Below are positions 16,908 to 26,331 of a stretch of DNA of 64,000 bases, in pieces. The stretch spans positions 172,238-236,237 of the forward strand of contig CALCHN010000043.1 in NCBI GenBank assembly GCA_937901255.1, written 5' to 3'. Positions within the stretch are counted from its first letter, which is position 1. Each line of letters starts with the position of its first letter. Position numbers and translations under genes: made by a program. This DNA is from an uncultured Flavobacteriales bacterium. GTDB lineage: Bacteria > Bacteroidota > Bacteroidia > Flavobacteriales_E > Vicingaceae. The notes under the pieces were generated by a model. The model had not been told where the DNA came from. It did not search any database and saw nothing but the letters and a program-made list of their open reading frames with translations.

Positions 16908-17702
16908 TTGAAAACTATCACTTTTTATAAATACCAAGGTACAGGCAACGATTTTGTGATGATAGACAACAGAAATCATCCATTCGACAAGGAAAATATA
17001 ACTCTTGTTCAACAATTGTGCGACCGAAAATTTGGTATTGGAGCAGATGGACTCATTTTAATTGAAAACCACGATGAGTTAGATTTTAACATGATTTATT
17101 TTAATGCCGATGGTTCTCAAAGTTTTTGTGGAAATGGTAGCAGATGTGCCGTTGCTTTTGCCAAATTCTTAGGAATTATTGAAAGTCAAGCATTTTTTCT
17201 TTCTACCGATGGAGAACATGAAGCATGGATAAATAAAGACAATGAAATAAGCTTAAAAATGCACGATGTTGAAGACATTGAAAAAGGTGCAGATTACTAT
17301 TTTATCAATACCGGATCGCCTCATTACATTGTAGAAACCACAGAAATTGACAAAATTGACGTCCCAAAAAAAGGAGCGGAAATAAGGTATTCTGAAAGAT
17401 TTAAAACTGAAGGAACTAATGTTAATTTTATCTGTCATGAAGATAATAATACACTACGAATTAGAACTTACGAAAGAGGTGTAGAAGACGAAACCCTATC
17501 TTGTGGAACAGGCGTAACTGCTGCTGCACTAAGTGTTGCACATAAAAACAATTTAGGAGCCTCAAAAATTAATGTTGCAACAGAAGGTGGTCAATTAAAA
17601 GTAGCTTTTAAAAGAGACAACAATAAATTTACTGACATTTGGCTAATTGGTCCCGCAGAAATGGTTTTTAAAGGAGAGATTAATTTGAGGATTGGAAATT
17701 AG
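16908..17702 (+). CDS. dapF: Diaminopimelate epimerase (TTG start)
   Basis: Converts LL- to meso-diaminopimelate for lysine and peptidoglycan synthesis. The 264-aa protein has both catalytic cysteines: Cys74 in CGNGSRC and Cys199 in LSCGTGVTAA. The N-terminus KTITFYKYQGTGNDFVMID is standard, and the only start codon giving it is TTG at 16908; no ATG or GTG lies in frame just upstream. The last codons and stop (RIGN, TAG) run into a GAAATTAGAGATT heptamer tract. arfB is 43 bp upstream and gldD 51 bp downstream, all plus strand. Confidence 0.96.
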   Translation: MKTITFYKYQGTGNDFVMIDNRNHPFDKENITLVQQLCDRKFGIGADGLILIENHDELDFNMIYFNADGSQSFCGNGSRCAVAFAKFLGIIESQAFFLSTDGEHEAWINKDNEISLKMHDVEDIEKGADYYFINTGSPHYIVETTEIDKIDVPKKGAEIRYSERFKTEGTNVNFICHEDNNTLRIRTYERGVEDETLSCGTGVTAAALSVAHKNNLGASKINVATEGGQLKVAFKRDNNKFTDIWLIGPAEMVFKGEINLRIGN

Positions 17703-17753
17703 AGATTAAAAATTGATGACTGTGAACTGAAAATTTAAACATTTAACAAATAC

Positions 17754-18323
17754 ATGAAAAACACAATATTACTTCTTCTAATTACTATTTTTTTTGCAGC
17801 TTGCGAATCGGATAATTACACACCAAAACCTACTGGTTATTTTAGAATAGATTTACCCGAAAAAAAATATCAAGCAACAGATTTAGACTGCCCTTTTCAG
17901 TTTGAAATCCCTGTTTATGCCAACATAACCCGTAACCCCAACCAAACGGAAACCCCTTGTTGGTTCGATATTAACTTTACTAGTCTGAACGCAAGTATTT
18001 ACATAAGTTACAAACCTGTAAACAACAATATAAACGATTATTTAGAAGACTCCAGAACATTAGCTTTTAAACATACTGTAAAAGCATTTGACATTGAACA
18101 AAACACCATATCTTTTCCAGAAAGAAACGTTTACGGCTTAGTATATGAAATTGAAGGAAATACTGCTTCTTCTTACCAGTTCCATTTAACGGATAGTAAC
18201 AACCATTTTATAAGAGGCTCTTTGTATTTTAATAATGCTCCCAATCAAGATTCTATACAGCCTGTCTTAACCTTCATAAAAAAAGACATTGAGCAGATTT
18301 TCAACACGCTAGAATGGAAATAA
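17754..18323 (+). CDS. gldD: Gliding motility lipoprotein GldD
   Basis: Lipoprotein required for gliding and type IX secretion in Flavobacterium. The 189-aa protein begins with a lipoprotein signal (LLLLITIFFAACES, Cys near residue 18) and continues with the GldD hallmark PKPTGYFRIDLPEKKYQ. CPFQFEIP and CWFDINF follow. It is anchored in the envelope, and together with gldB and gldC elsewhere in the window it marks the organism as a gliding-type Bacteroidota, although gld genes also occur in non-gliding species. It is downstream of dapF. Confidence 0.93.
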   Translation: MKNTILLLLITIFFAACESDNYTPKPTGYFRIDLPEKKYQATDLDCPFQFEIPVYANITRNPNQTETPCWFDINFTSLNASIYISYKPVNNNINDYLEDSRTLAFKHTVKAFDIEQNTISFPERNVYGLVYEIEGNTASSYQFHLTDSNNHFIRGSLYFNNAPNQDSIQPVLTFIKKDIEQIFNTLEWK

Positions 18324-18381
18324 CTTTGTTTTTTTTCTGCTGATTTTCTATTCTTTTACAAAAAACATCTATATTATTTAA

Positions 18382-18389
18382 TATATTTG
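18382..18389 (+). promoter_or_regulatory. Probable -7 promoter box TATATTTG
   Basis: Exact TANNTTTG match 24 bp before the ATG of the T9SS cargo gene. No good -33 element is visible at standard spacing. Confidence 0.5.
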
Positions 18390-18413
18390 TTGCCTAATCC
18401 TAACTAAACAACT

Positions 18414-20789
18414 ATGAAACAATTATTTATTATTGCATTTATCTGCTCATCAGTTTATTCATTTGCCCAACAACGCCCAAATTCTACCGTATTTTCTGAT
18501 AGTTTAACCATAAAAAACAGTTTTGGAAGTCATATAGATTTCTATGAAGATTTTCAAATACAAGATTTAAAAAACAATAATGGTTATGCTGTATATAATA
18601 TGTTTGACGACCTGTCTTATGCTCCAAAATATTTAATGATGAAGTTTGATATCAACGGAAATCAGTTAATGGATACCATTTATGACTTTGTTCCTGTAAC
18701 TACTATGGGATGGGTTGACCCTGTAAAATCTACCGAATTATTAAACAATCAAACTATTGTTTTATCATCTACTCCTGACTCAAATTATAATAATTTAAAT
18801 TTTTTATTTGCTGTAGATGCAAGCAACAATGTAACTTGGAATACTTATTTTAATATTGATACACTCTCTAACTACACCAGTGGGATGATGATAGATAATG
18901 CCAATAACGAAATTTTGGTTTATGGAGAAGCTAATAACAATAACTCTAACCCACAGACTTATGAAAGTTTTATTAGTAAATTAGACGCATCAGGCAACGT
19001 ATTATGGACTAAAATCCATGGTATGGAAGGTTCTGATACAAATCAATTTAATATTAGACATGCGGCCATAGCTAACGATGGTAACTATTTATTTGCCGGA
19101 GATATTTATGGAAATATGGATATGAAATTAAGATATTATAAAACCGATATAAATGGTAATGTAATTTGGAATATGCCTTTTAACTTTACTAACTTACCGG
19201 GAAACGATTCAATTGATCCAGGTAATTATAAAGGAATTCATAAAATTTTCCCACTTAAAAATGGAAACGCTGTTTTAGTAGGTTCTTATACTGATGGAAT
19301 GACTGAAACTCAAATATTGTTTACTATTGGTTTTGATCAATCTAATGGAACAATAAATTTTGCAAGAAGGTATTATTTGCCTTTTGAAAGCATTTATGTT
19401 GAACAAATTGAAATGGATAATGATGAAAATATTTTGATTAGTTGTGAAGACATGAATGCATTTAATAACTACATTGCTAAAATTGATAAAAACGGTATAG
19501 TGCTTAGTAATTTCTATACTTTTGATACTGCTACCAACACAGGTTATGTAAAAGGATTTACAAAAACAGAAGATGATGGTTTTTTACTTTTAAACGCTAA
19601 AGTAGATGCTCAATTTAATCCTAATGGCTACTTTCTATTTAAAACAAATAATAAATTACTATCCTCTTGTGCTGATACCGCAAATGCTAATTTTTTCTTA
19701 ATAGAAGACATAAATGCTTACGGTATTTCAATGAATGATACTGTATATAGTGTATCACCTACAATTTCAGGAAGTACCACTTTATCAGGTGCAACAACAG
19801 CAAACGTACAATCAAATGTAATGTGCGATTGCCAAATTTCTATCTCAGGTATTGTACATGATATAAATTCTGTACCAGCATCAAACACAACTCTTTACCT
19901 TTACAAAGTAAAATCTCAAGGACAATTTACTTTGTTTGATTCTACCGTTACTGATTTAACTGGAAACTATTTGTTCGATTACTTACCAGAAGAATCATTT
20001 ATAATTAGAAGTACTACAAATATGCCCAATACAATAAGCACTTATTATGGTTCTCCAAACGACCATAGTAAATGGGATAGTGCTTGGGTATTTAACTTAT
20101 CATGTACTAACTCAACTTTAACTGGAAAAGATATCACCTTAATTCCTACTGTTCCACAAACTGGCAATGGTGTTATTAGTGGTTTTGTATATGAACTAAA
20201 CGGTTTTGGTACACTAAGAAAAAGTTACGGACCGAATGACAAAGCTCTAGGAGACCCTATTCCTGGTATTGATATCACCGTTAACCAATCGCCAGGTGGA
20301 GCAGTTGGAATTTCTACAACAGACGTTAATGGTGGTTACACTTTTGGAGGTCTAAATGTTGGAGCTAACTTCGAAATTGTTGCTGATATTCCGGGCTTAC
20401 CAAACGATTCTATGTACACCGTAAGTGTTACAGTTACTAATAATAATTTCGATTCACTAAACTTTTATGTTGATAGCGTTGGAATTTTTATATTGGATAC
20501 TAATTTGGTTACAGGAATCAATATTTTTGAACAAAATGACCTTTCTATTGAATTAATGCCTAATCCAACAAACAGTAATGTAAATGTTATCTTTACTGCT
20601 GAAAATGACGGTAAAGCTGCATTAAGAATTATGAGTTACACAGGTGCTACACTTATTGAAAAGCAACATTTTGTTCAGAAAGGAAGCTCTAATTTAACAT
20701 TAGATTTAGCCCATCTTGCTAATGGAATTTACTTTATGCAAATTCAATTAGACAATCAAGTATTTATTAAAAAAATAATTAAACAGTAA
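18414..20789 (+). CDS. Secreted T9SS cargo protein with SdrD_B/carboxypeptidase-regulatory-like domains
   Basis: A 791-aa exported protein with signal peptide MKQLFIIAFICSSVYSFAQ. Residues about 30-430 look like a delta-60/propeller-type repeat region with recurrent patterns such as NGNAVLVGSYTDG and DGNYLFAGDIYGN. A Cna-B/carboxypeptidase-regulatory-like domain follows (about 475-580, ISGIVHDINSVPASNTTLYL), then an SdrD_B-like domain (about 590-690, DVNGGYTFGGLNVG). The C-terminal 80 residues (IELMPNPTNSNVNV ... GIYFMQI) are a T9SS type A sorting domain. The function is unknown; it is likely surface-attached or secreted. A hairpin terminator follows. Confidence 0.88.
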   Translation: MKQLFIIAFICSSVYSFAQQRPNSTVFSDSLTIKNSFGSHIDFYEDFQIQDLKNNNGYAVYNMFDDLSYAPKYLMMKFDINGNQLMDTIYDFVPVTTMGWVDPVKSTELLNNQTIVLSSTPDSNYNNLNFLFAVDASNNVTWNTYFNIDTLSNYTSGMMIDNANNEILVYGEANNNNSNPQTYESFISKLDASGNVLWTKIHGMEGSDTNQFNIRHAAIANDGNYLFAGDIYGNMDMKLRYYKTDINGNVIWNMPFNFTNLPGNDSIDPGNYKGIHKIFPLKNGNAVLVGSYTDGMTETQILFTIGFDQSNGTINFARRYYLPFESIYVEQIEMDNDENILISCEDMNAFNNYIAKIDKNGIVLSNFYTFDTATNTGYVKGFTKTEDDGFLLLNAKVDAQFNPNGYFLFKTNNKLLSSCADTANANFFLIEDINAYGISMNDTVYSVSPTISGSTTLSGATTANVQSNVMCDCQISISGIVHDINSVPASNTTLYLYKVKSQGQFTLFDSTVTDLTGNYLFDYLPEESFIIRSTTNMPNTISTYYGSPNDHSKWDSAWVFNLSCTNSTLTGKDITLIPTVPQTGNGVISGFVYELNGFGTLRKSYGPNDKALGDPIPGIDITVNQSPGGAVGISTTDVNGGYTFGGLNVGANFEIVADIPGLPNDSMYTVSVTVTNNNFDSLNFYVDSVGIFILDTNLVTGINIFEQNDLSIELMPNPTNSNVNVIFTAENDGKAALRIMSYTGATLIEKQHFVQKGSSNLTLDLAHLANGIYFMQIQLDNQVFIKKIIKQ

Positions 20790-20811
20790 TTTAATTAATT
20801 ATAAACTCTTT

Positions 20812-20860
20812 AAGAGCGTTATTCTTTTCAACCATAACTTGACGGAATAACGCTCTTTTA
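20812..20860 (+). terminator. Rho-independent terminator
   Basis: AAGAGCGTTATTC (20812-20824) pairs exactly with GAATAACGCTCTT (20845-20857) over 13 bp, followed by TTATTTT. It ends the T9SS cargo gene and stops only about 10 bp before the ATG of the next gene at 20869. Confidence 0.85.
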
Positions 20861-20868
20861 TTTTCATT

Positions 20869-23800
20869 ATGCAACGCTTTCTTTTACTCCTAATTTTCAG
20901 TTTATGCTTAACCAACAATGGGAATGCTCAAACCTATAATTTTTTAAATTATAATGTGGAAAACGGTTTAGAACAAGCGGATGTTTTAGCCATAAACCAA
21001 ACAAAAAATGGATTTCTTCTTTATGGTTCTAATGGAGGAGGTTTAGGTATTTTTAACGGTTATGAATTTAAAAGTTTTAAGGAAAAACAAGGCTTATCAA
21101 ATAATGTCGTTTTTTCAGTATCAATAGATTTAAAAGAACAAGTTTGGTGTGCAACCAATTCTGGAGTAAGTAAAATCAATAAAAACCTAAATGAAGTAGA
21201 AAAGAATTACCTTAAAGATATTCCATTTTATGTTGGCTATTCTTATCAAAACACCAATTACTTTGGTAGTGCCAAGGGGCTTTATATTTACGACCAACAA
21301 ACAGACTCCATCATCAAAAAAGATTTTAATAACGAGGTGTTAGACAAAGCTTGGATAACCACCATTTATATAGATTCTCAAAAAAATATTTGGATAGGAA
21401 CTCAAAAAGACGGTGTTTTTAAAGTAGATAAAAATGAAAAAATAACTGTTTACAATCAAGAAAGTAGCGATTTAAAAACAAATTATATCAAAACCATAAT
21501 TGAAGGAAAAAACAAAGATATTTTTATTGGAACAATAGATGGCTTATATATAATTAAAAACAACAGCTTAACCGACCTCGAGATGCCAACTGTTGATGGA
21601 TTGTTCCTTACATTTACTGCTGCAGTAATACATAACAATCATTTAGTTCTTGGTGCTCTAAATACGAGGTTATACTTTGTTAATTTAGATGATTATTCTT
21701 TTTCGCTTTTTGCACCTGAAAATGGGTTTGATTACAAAAGAGTTTGGTGTGTATTTAATGACTCAGAAAACAACTTATGGTTAGGAACTATCGGTTCTGG
21801 ATTAGTAAAATATATTCCTAATTTTAGCTATTACAACCAACACTCCGGGTTATTAAATAATTATATTAATGCTATTTATTTAAATGATAATAAAATTTAT
21901 GTAGCCAACCGCATAGCCTTACAAATTATTGAAAACAATAAGGTTATCAACACATTACTTATCAATGAAAAAAATCAATTCAACTATATTTATCATATTG
22001 TTTCCATTGAAAACACTATTTATTTAGGCACTAATAAAGGTTTGTTTAAATTAAAGGACAATAAGTTTTTGCCAACAACTAACATTGCAGAAATAAATGT
22101 AATTAATGAAGACATTTACACCTCTTATCTATCAGGAAACAACATCTATTTTGGAGGTAAAAGTGGTCTATATCAATTTAAAAATGATACTTTAAGTTCA
22201 GTGAAAAATGCTCCAAAAGCCTCTGTTTATAACATTACTGAATATAAAAAACATCTTTATATTGCTTCCGAAAATGGCATGTACAAGCTATCAAACAATA
22301 ACTATGAATTTATAGGGAGCGGACAAGGATTAAACTGCACCAGAGCCAGAAGTTTTGTTACCGATAATGAATTACTTTGGGTGGGAACCAATGATGGTGT
22401 TTATATTTATGATGGAAATAAAGTAGTTTTTAAAATAAGCCATGAACAACACCTTTCTTCCGAAAATGTATATTTTCTCAAAAAAGACAAGAATAACAAT
22501 ATTTGGACTGGTACAAATAAAGGCGTGGACAAAATTGCTTTAAAAAGTGTTTACGAAGCAATGAATGACAGCACTAAAACTCTAGAAATTAACAATTATT
22601 CTAAAACAAAAGGGTTTAACGGTGTTGAATGCAACTTAAATGCAGCTGAAGTGCTAAATGAAAACGAATTGCTTTTCGGAACAATTGACGGTTTGTTTAT
22701 CTACAACAAAAACAATGATTTAAAAAATCAACTCCCTCCTATTCTATCGCTCAACAACATCAAACTTAACTTTATTGATGTGGATTGGAGTACTTTTGGC
22801 GAAACTACCAATAATCTTCCTGTAAATCTTTCTTTGAATTACAAAGACAACAACCTTATTTTTGAATATGTTGGCATTTCATTAACCAATCCTGAGCAAG
22901 TAATTTATCAATATAAATTGGATGGATTAGATGAAAAATGGCTGCCAACTACTACCGACCAAAAAGCAGTTTATACCGCTATTCCTCCAGGAGATTATAC
23001 CTTTATGCTTAAAGCAAAAAATGCCGATGGCGTTTGGATAGAAGAACCGTTAACTTTTTCTTTTTCAATAACTCCGCCTTGGTGGCAAACCACTTGGTTT
23101 TATGTAATTGCGGTTTTTACTGTTCTTTTAAGTTTTTATTTTATAATGGATTACCGCACCAAAAAGCTAAAAAAAGAACAATTACTTTTAACATTAAAAG
23201 TAGATGAAAGAACCAAAGAATTGCGTGAGGAGAAAGAAAAAGTAGAACAAATAAACTCCAAATTAGAAACCCAAAAGAAAATTATTGAAATCGCTAATAA
23301 AAACATTACCGACAGTATTAATTACGCTAAAAAAATTCAAGAAGCCATTTTACCTAAAGCCACTAAGCTGGAAAAAATAATAGATTTTATCTCTATTTTA
23401 TTTGTTCCTAAAGATGTGGTAAGTGGCGATTTCTATTGGTTTGAAAAAATGGGTAAAAAAATTATCCTTGCTGCTGCTGATTGCACCGGACATGGAGTTC
23501 CAGGAGCTTTTATGAGCATGATAGGCATCAATAATTTGAATCAAATTGTGTTAGAGAATAAAACTACTGAACCAGATACCATCCTTAAAGAACTGAATAA
23601 TTCCATTAAAAAAGCTTTAAAGCAAGACGATAAAGATAGCGAAAGTAAAGATGGTATGGACATCGCACTAACGTGTATTGATTATGAAACCAATACCTTA
23701 ACTTATTCAGGAGCTTTTCGTCCGTTGGTGTATATAAGAAATAATGAATTGTTTGAGCTTAAAGGTTCTCGACAGCCAATTGGGGGTAGTGCTCCAAACG

Positions 23801-24054
23801 ATTTTGCTTACGATTTACATACTATTCCACTGCAAAAAGGAGATGTTTTCTATTTATTTTCTGATGGTTACCCCGACCAATTTGGCGGACCTAAAGGAAA
23901 AAAACTGATGAATAAAAACCTCAAGGATAAATTTCTAGCCATTCACCAAGAAAGTCCTGCCAAGCAAAAAGAGATACTTTTAACTGATTTTAATGCTTGG
24001 AAAGGCGACAATGAACAGATTGATGATATTCTAATTATCGTGATTAAAATTTAA
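20869..24054 (+). CDS. Membrane signalling protein: periplasmic beta-propeller, Y_Y_Y domain, cytoplasmic SpoIIE phosphatase
   Basis: A 1061-aa transmembrane receptor-like protein. Signal peptide (1-20) is followed by a long periplasmic propeller with two-component-regulator repeats (NIWIGTQKDGVFKV, NLWLGTIGSGLVKY, NIWTGTNKGVDKI; about 25-600). A Y_Y_Y domain (about 655-740, YQYKLDGLDEKW) leads to one membrane helix (about 742-765) and a coiled coil (about 770-825). The C-terminal PP2C-type SpoIIE domain keeps metal-binding aspartates near 854 (SGDFYW), 871 (AADCTGHG) and 999 (FSDGYPDQFGG). It probably dephosphorylates a partner in response to an extracellular signal; no partner gene is adjacent. 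Confidence 0.93.
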   Translation: MQRFLLLLIFSLCLTNNGNAQTYNFLNYNVENGLEQADVLAINQTKNGFLLYGSNGGGLGIFNGYEFKSFKEKQGLSNNVVFSVSIDLKEQVWCATNSGVSKINKNLNEVEKNYLKDIPFYVGYSYQNTNYFGSAKGLYIYDQQTDSIIKKDFNNEVLDKAWITTIYIDSQKNIWIGTQKDGVFKVDKNEKITVYNQESSDLKTNYIKTIIEGKNKDIFIGTIDGLYIIKNNSLTDLEMPTVDGLFLTFTAAVIHNNHLVLGALNTRLYFVNLDDYSFSLFAPENGFDYKRVWCVFNDSENNLWLGTIGSGLVKYIPNFSYYNQHSGLLNNYINAIYLNDNKIYVANRIALQIIENNKVINTLLINEKNQFNYIYHIVSIENTIYLGTNKGLFKLKDNKFLPTTNIAEINVINEDIYTSYLSGNNIYFGGKSGLYQFKNDTLSSVKNAPKASVYNITEYKKHLYIASENGMYKLSNNNYEFIGSGQGLNCTRARSFVTDNELLWVGTNDGVYIYDGNKVVFKISHEQHLSSENVYFLKKDKNNNIWTGTNKGVDKIALKSVYEAMNDSTKTLEINNYSKTKGFNGVECNLNAAEVLNENELLFGTIDGLFIYNKNNDLKNQLPPILSLNNIKLNFIDVDWSTFGETTNNLPVNLSLNYKDNNLIFEYVGISLTNPEQVIYQYKLDGLDEKWLPTTTDQKAVYTAIPPGDYTFMLKAKNADGVWIEEPLTFSFSITPPWWQTTWFYVIAVFTVLLSFYFIMDYRTKKLKKEQLLLTLKVDERTKELREEKEKVEQINSKLETQKKIIEIANKNITDSINYAKKIQEAILPKATKLEKIIDFISILFVPKDVVSGDFYWFEKMGKKIILAAADCTGHGVPGAFMSMIGINNLNQIVLENKTTEPDTILKELNNSIKKALKQDDKDSESKDGMDIALTCIDYETNTLTYSGAFRPLVYIRNNELFELKGSRQPIGGSAPNDFAYDLHTIPLQKGDVFYLFSDGYPDQFGGPKGKKLMNKNLKDKFLAIHQESPAKQKEILLTDFNAWKGDNEQIDDILIIVIKI

Positions 24055-24220
24055 CTTCTCTCCTTGCGTAGTGCAACGAAGACAAGGAGTCCAGCCTAAT
24101 AACAAATACCTTAACTTATACATCAATAAAACATCTTCGATGTTTTTAATTGGTGATAATTAGTGAAATTCATCCTTAATTTGTGTAAAAAGAAGAGAAG
24201 TGTAAAACAAACTTTAAAAT

Positions 24221-25228
24221 CTAGTTCATTTCGTCAGGCTCATTATTATTATCTACCACACAAGGATAAATAAAATCACAACTTCTATAAATTAAAGCAT
24301 CTAGCTCTAATAAAGAAGCCAATGCAAGCTGACTATAATTTTGAGAAGCATTTCTAAACTGTCCGGCTTCAGTTTGCCACAAAGTAGTAATCAATTCCAT
24401 ACTTCCCTCGGTTGGATTAATTACTTCAAGGGCTTTTTTTACATTGCCTGCTCCGGCATGATAAACATGCAACACCAACAACTTATACCAAATCTCGTTC
24501 TCACTAATGGCAATGTTTCTTTCTGCCAACATTTTATTGGTTTCAGGAATACAAATGGTTTTTATTAACTGAGAAGCCGCCCAAGCAGATTTATCAAAAT
24601 CCTCACGTTCATCAACATATCCATTTACTTTTAAGCCCATCTGAATAGCTACATTTTTCATCAACTGAAAAGAACCATAAGCACCAACAGAAGATTTTTG
24701 TAACTTATTCGGACTTTCTATTAACAAAATGGTTTGAGCATAAAAAGGATCTACCCCATTTTTTTTAAATGCATCTATACCTTTTTCTATTACAGGTAAC
24801 ACCCGTTGGAAATCATAAAAATATTTCTTGCCCGAAGTAAGAAAAATACGGGCATCAGCAGATAAACCGTAGTGAGTTCTAATGCTATCTCTAATGGCAT
24901 TTTTACGTTCTTCCTGAAGTTCATTCCATTCTTTAACAGCTACTTTAGTAATTATTTGTCTGCTAGCACCAATGTTCAACAAAGCAGAATCTGCATCCAT
25001 TCTCATTAAAGTTCTCCAAAAGGTAGGCTGAGCCAAGGTGTCCCATTTTTGCTCGTACAAAGATTTATTTTGTATAAAACGATAATTATTAAAAGAAGTA
25101 TTATCCAAATTCTTAAAGCCAACAGCTTCAACAATTTGATGATCGAAAAAAGTAGGTTGAGCCAGCAGCCCAACATGGATAAATACTCCAAGAATAAGTG
25201 AGAGAAATGTTTGTTTGTTCATACGCAT
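24221..25228 (-). CDS. Lytic transglycosylase (SLT domain)
   Basis: A 335-aa exported murein-cleaving enzyme. The N-terminus has a signal peptide (FLSLILGVFIHVGLLAQ). The SLT domain spans about 155-290, with the catalytic Glu near residue 171 in TILLIESPNKLQKS, then GAYGSFQLMKNVA and VLHVYHAGAGNVKKAL (the usual AYNAG block altered to YHAGAG). A C-terminal tail of about 50 residues has two cysteines. It is monocistronic, convergent with the SpoIIE gene. Two close Met codons (1 and 3) are possible starts; either gives the same mature protein. Confidence 0.88.
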   Translation of the reverse strand: MRMNKQTFLSLILGVFIHVGLLAQPTFFDHQIVEAVGFKNLDNTSFNNYRFIQNKSLYEQKWDTLAQPTFWRTLMRMDADSALLNIGASRQIITKVAVKEWNELQEERKNAIRDSIRTHYGLSADARIFLTSGKKYFYDFQRVLPVIEKGIDAFKKNGVDPFYAQTILLIESPNKLQKSSVGAYGSFQLMKNVAIQMGLKVNGYVDEREDFDKSAWAASQLIKTICIPETNKMLAERNIAISENEIWYKLLVLHVYHAGAGNVKKALEVINPTEGSMELITTLWQTEAGQFRNASQNYSQLALASLLELDALIYRSCDFIYPCVVDNNNEPDEMN

Positions 25229-25314
25229 AAAACTACTACGCTAAGATAGGCATTTTGTTGTGTTTTTTAGCAATTTTTTACACATCCTCTTGTTAATGGA
25301 CTGATTAAATTCTG

Positions 25315-25343
25315 TTTGTAATAAAAAATAAAAACTATATTTG
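25315..25343 (+). promoter_or_regulatory. Well-formed Bacteroidota promoter (TTTG, 17 bp, TATATTTG)
   Basis: TTTG at 25315-25318, a 17-bp spacer and an exact TATATTTG at 25336-25343. This is the best complete promoter I found in the window. It would start transcription close to 25350, just before the small ORF at 25356. Confidence 0.65.
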
Positions 25344-25355
25344 TTTTAATTAGTT

Positions 25356-25469
25356 ATGAAAATTACATCACTAAGCCCTCTGCTAAAACAGCAACGCTTC
25401 AGCTTAGCGATTACAGAGATTACAGAGATTACAGAGATTACGAGAATAATTAAACAACAAGTCCAATGA
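25356..25469 (+). CDS. Possible small protein with ITE repeats (37 aa)
   Basis: ATG at 25356 opens a 37-codon frame ending in TGA at 25467-25469. The TGA overlaps the ATG of the next gene (ATGA). The peptide starts MKITSLSPLLKQQRFSLA and then has three Ile-Thr-Glu repeats plus Ile-Thr-Arg, encoded by the tandem nonamer at 25409-25444. The start lies a few bases after the inferred transcription start, so it would be nearly leaderless. It could be a translated coupling leader for the membrane gene or a chance frame over a repeat. Confidence 0.4.
   Translation: MKITSLSPLLKQQRFSLAITEITEITEITRIIKQQVQ
25409..25444 (+). repeat. Tandem nonamer GATTACAGA, about four copies
   Basis: Three exact copies of GATTACAGA followed by GATTACGAG. 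It is in frame within the 37-aa ORF. Confidence 0.9.
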
Positions 25470-25894
25470 CATTAAATAAACTTTATATTAAAGGTCTTTT
25501 ACTACCTGCAATTATTTCAGTAATTACAACAACTGTTTTATCAACAATAGACAACAGCGATTATAAAAGTGAATGGATGTCACAAGGCTATTTTATAGGC
25601 ATGGTAATAGTAGCTTCATTTCTACATTCATTAATAATTAGTCTGTTGGCAATAACAATTTTTCTTAATAAAAAAATTATCAAGACTAATGGTATATTGA
25701 GTTTTTTATCATGGTTTCTTTTACCAATGTCTTGGATAATACTTACGATTTATAAAACAATAGATCATAGACTTAATTACGAGACCGGAACAACTGGACA
25801 ACTCGTATATCTAGTTACACTTAATTTACCATTTGTTATCGGATTAATTTGGACTTTCATAATATACAAAAGACAATTAAATAGCACGAGCTAA
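25466..25894 (+). CDS. Multi-span membrane protein of unknown function (142 aa)
   Basis: I do not recognise the family. Four hydrophobic segments are visible: about 10-27 (GLLLPAIISVITTTVLST), 42-68 (GYFIGMVIVASFLHSL), 77-97 (FLSWFLLPMSWIILTIY) and 113-134 (LVYLVTLNLPFVIGLIW). Loops are basic and short. The ATG overlaps the stop of the 37-aa ORF (ATGA), suggesting translational coupling. The gene sits with two other small unknown genes between conserved housekeeping genes, as an accessory cluster. Confidence 0.75.
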   Translation: MTLNKLYIKGLLLPAIISVITTTVLSTIDNSDYKSEWMSQGYFIGMVIVASFLHSLIISLLAITIFLNKKIIKTNGILSFLSWFLLPMSWIILTIYKTIDHRLNYETGTTGQLVYLVTLNLPFVIGLIWTFIIYKRQLNSTS

Positions 25895-25969
25895 GTTTTG
25901 TATAGGCAAAGTGGGTGGTTACTTAGGTCGAATAACCACAATGCTTTATAAATAAAAAAGTAACTCAAT

Positions 25970-26263
25970 ATGAATTTCGAAAATTTTAAAACCCAAATCG
26001 AATCAACATTAAAATCAACTATCGATTTTGAGTTACAAGAATATATCTATCAACCTTACAATTTTGGAAATGGAATTCTAGCTTACAGAATAAATGGACA
26101 GATACATAAATTCATTTTTGATGGTAGAGAGAATGAATTAACTTGGTTGAAATCAAAAATTCATCAAAAATATTTCGATGCAGACTTAACCATCTACCAA
26201 AGGATTGAGGGGTTATCATTAGAGAAAAAAGATTTATTAGAAGGAATTAAAAAAACTACATAA
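25970..26263 (+). CDS. Small cytosolic protein of unknown function (97 aa)
   Basis: Not recognised. The 97-aa protein has no signal peptide or membrane helix. It has alternating aromatic and charged residues (QPYNFGNGILAYRINGQIHK) consistent with a small alpha/beta fold, and a helical C-terminus (EGLSLEKKDLLEGIKK). It lies 75 bp after the membrane protein gene; in that gap GTGGTTA (25915-25921) can pair with TAACCAC (25933-25939). It probably belongs to the same accessory cluster. Confidence 0.65.
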   Translation: MNFENFKTQIESTLKSTIDFELQEYIYQPYNFGNGILAYRINGQIHKFIFDGRENELTWLKSKIHQKYFDADLTIYQRIEGLSLEKKDLLEGIKKTT

Positions 26264-26331
26264 ACGGTATATCTCCAACTTATTTTTAATCCGTAAAAAT
26301 TTGTATAATTTCGTTCATCCAAAAACAACTT

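Noticed and set aside
24060..24089. CTCCTTG...CAAGGAG inverted repeat after the SpoIIE gene as a terminator
   Set aside because: The stem is only seven base pairs with a 16-nt loop and no T run follows; kept only as a weak inverted repeat.
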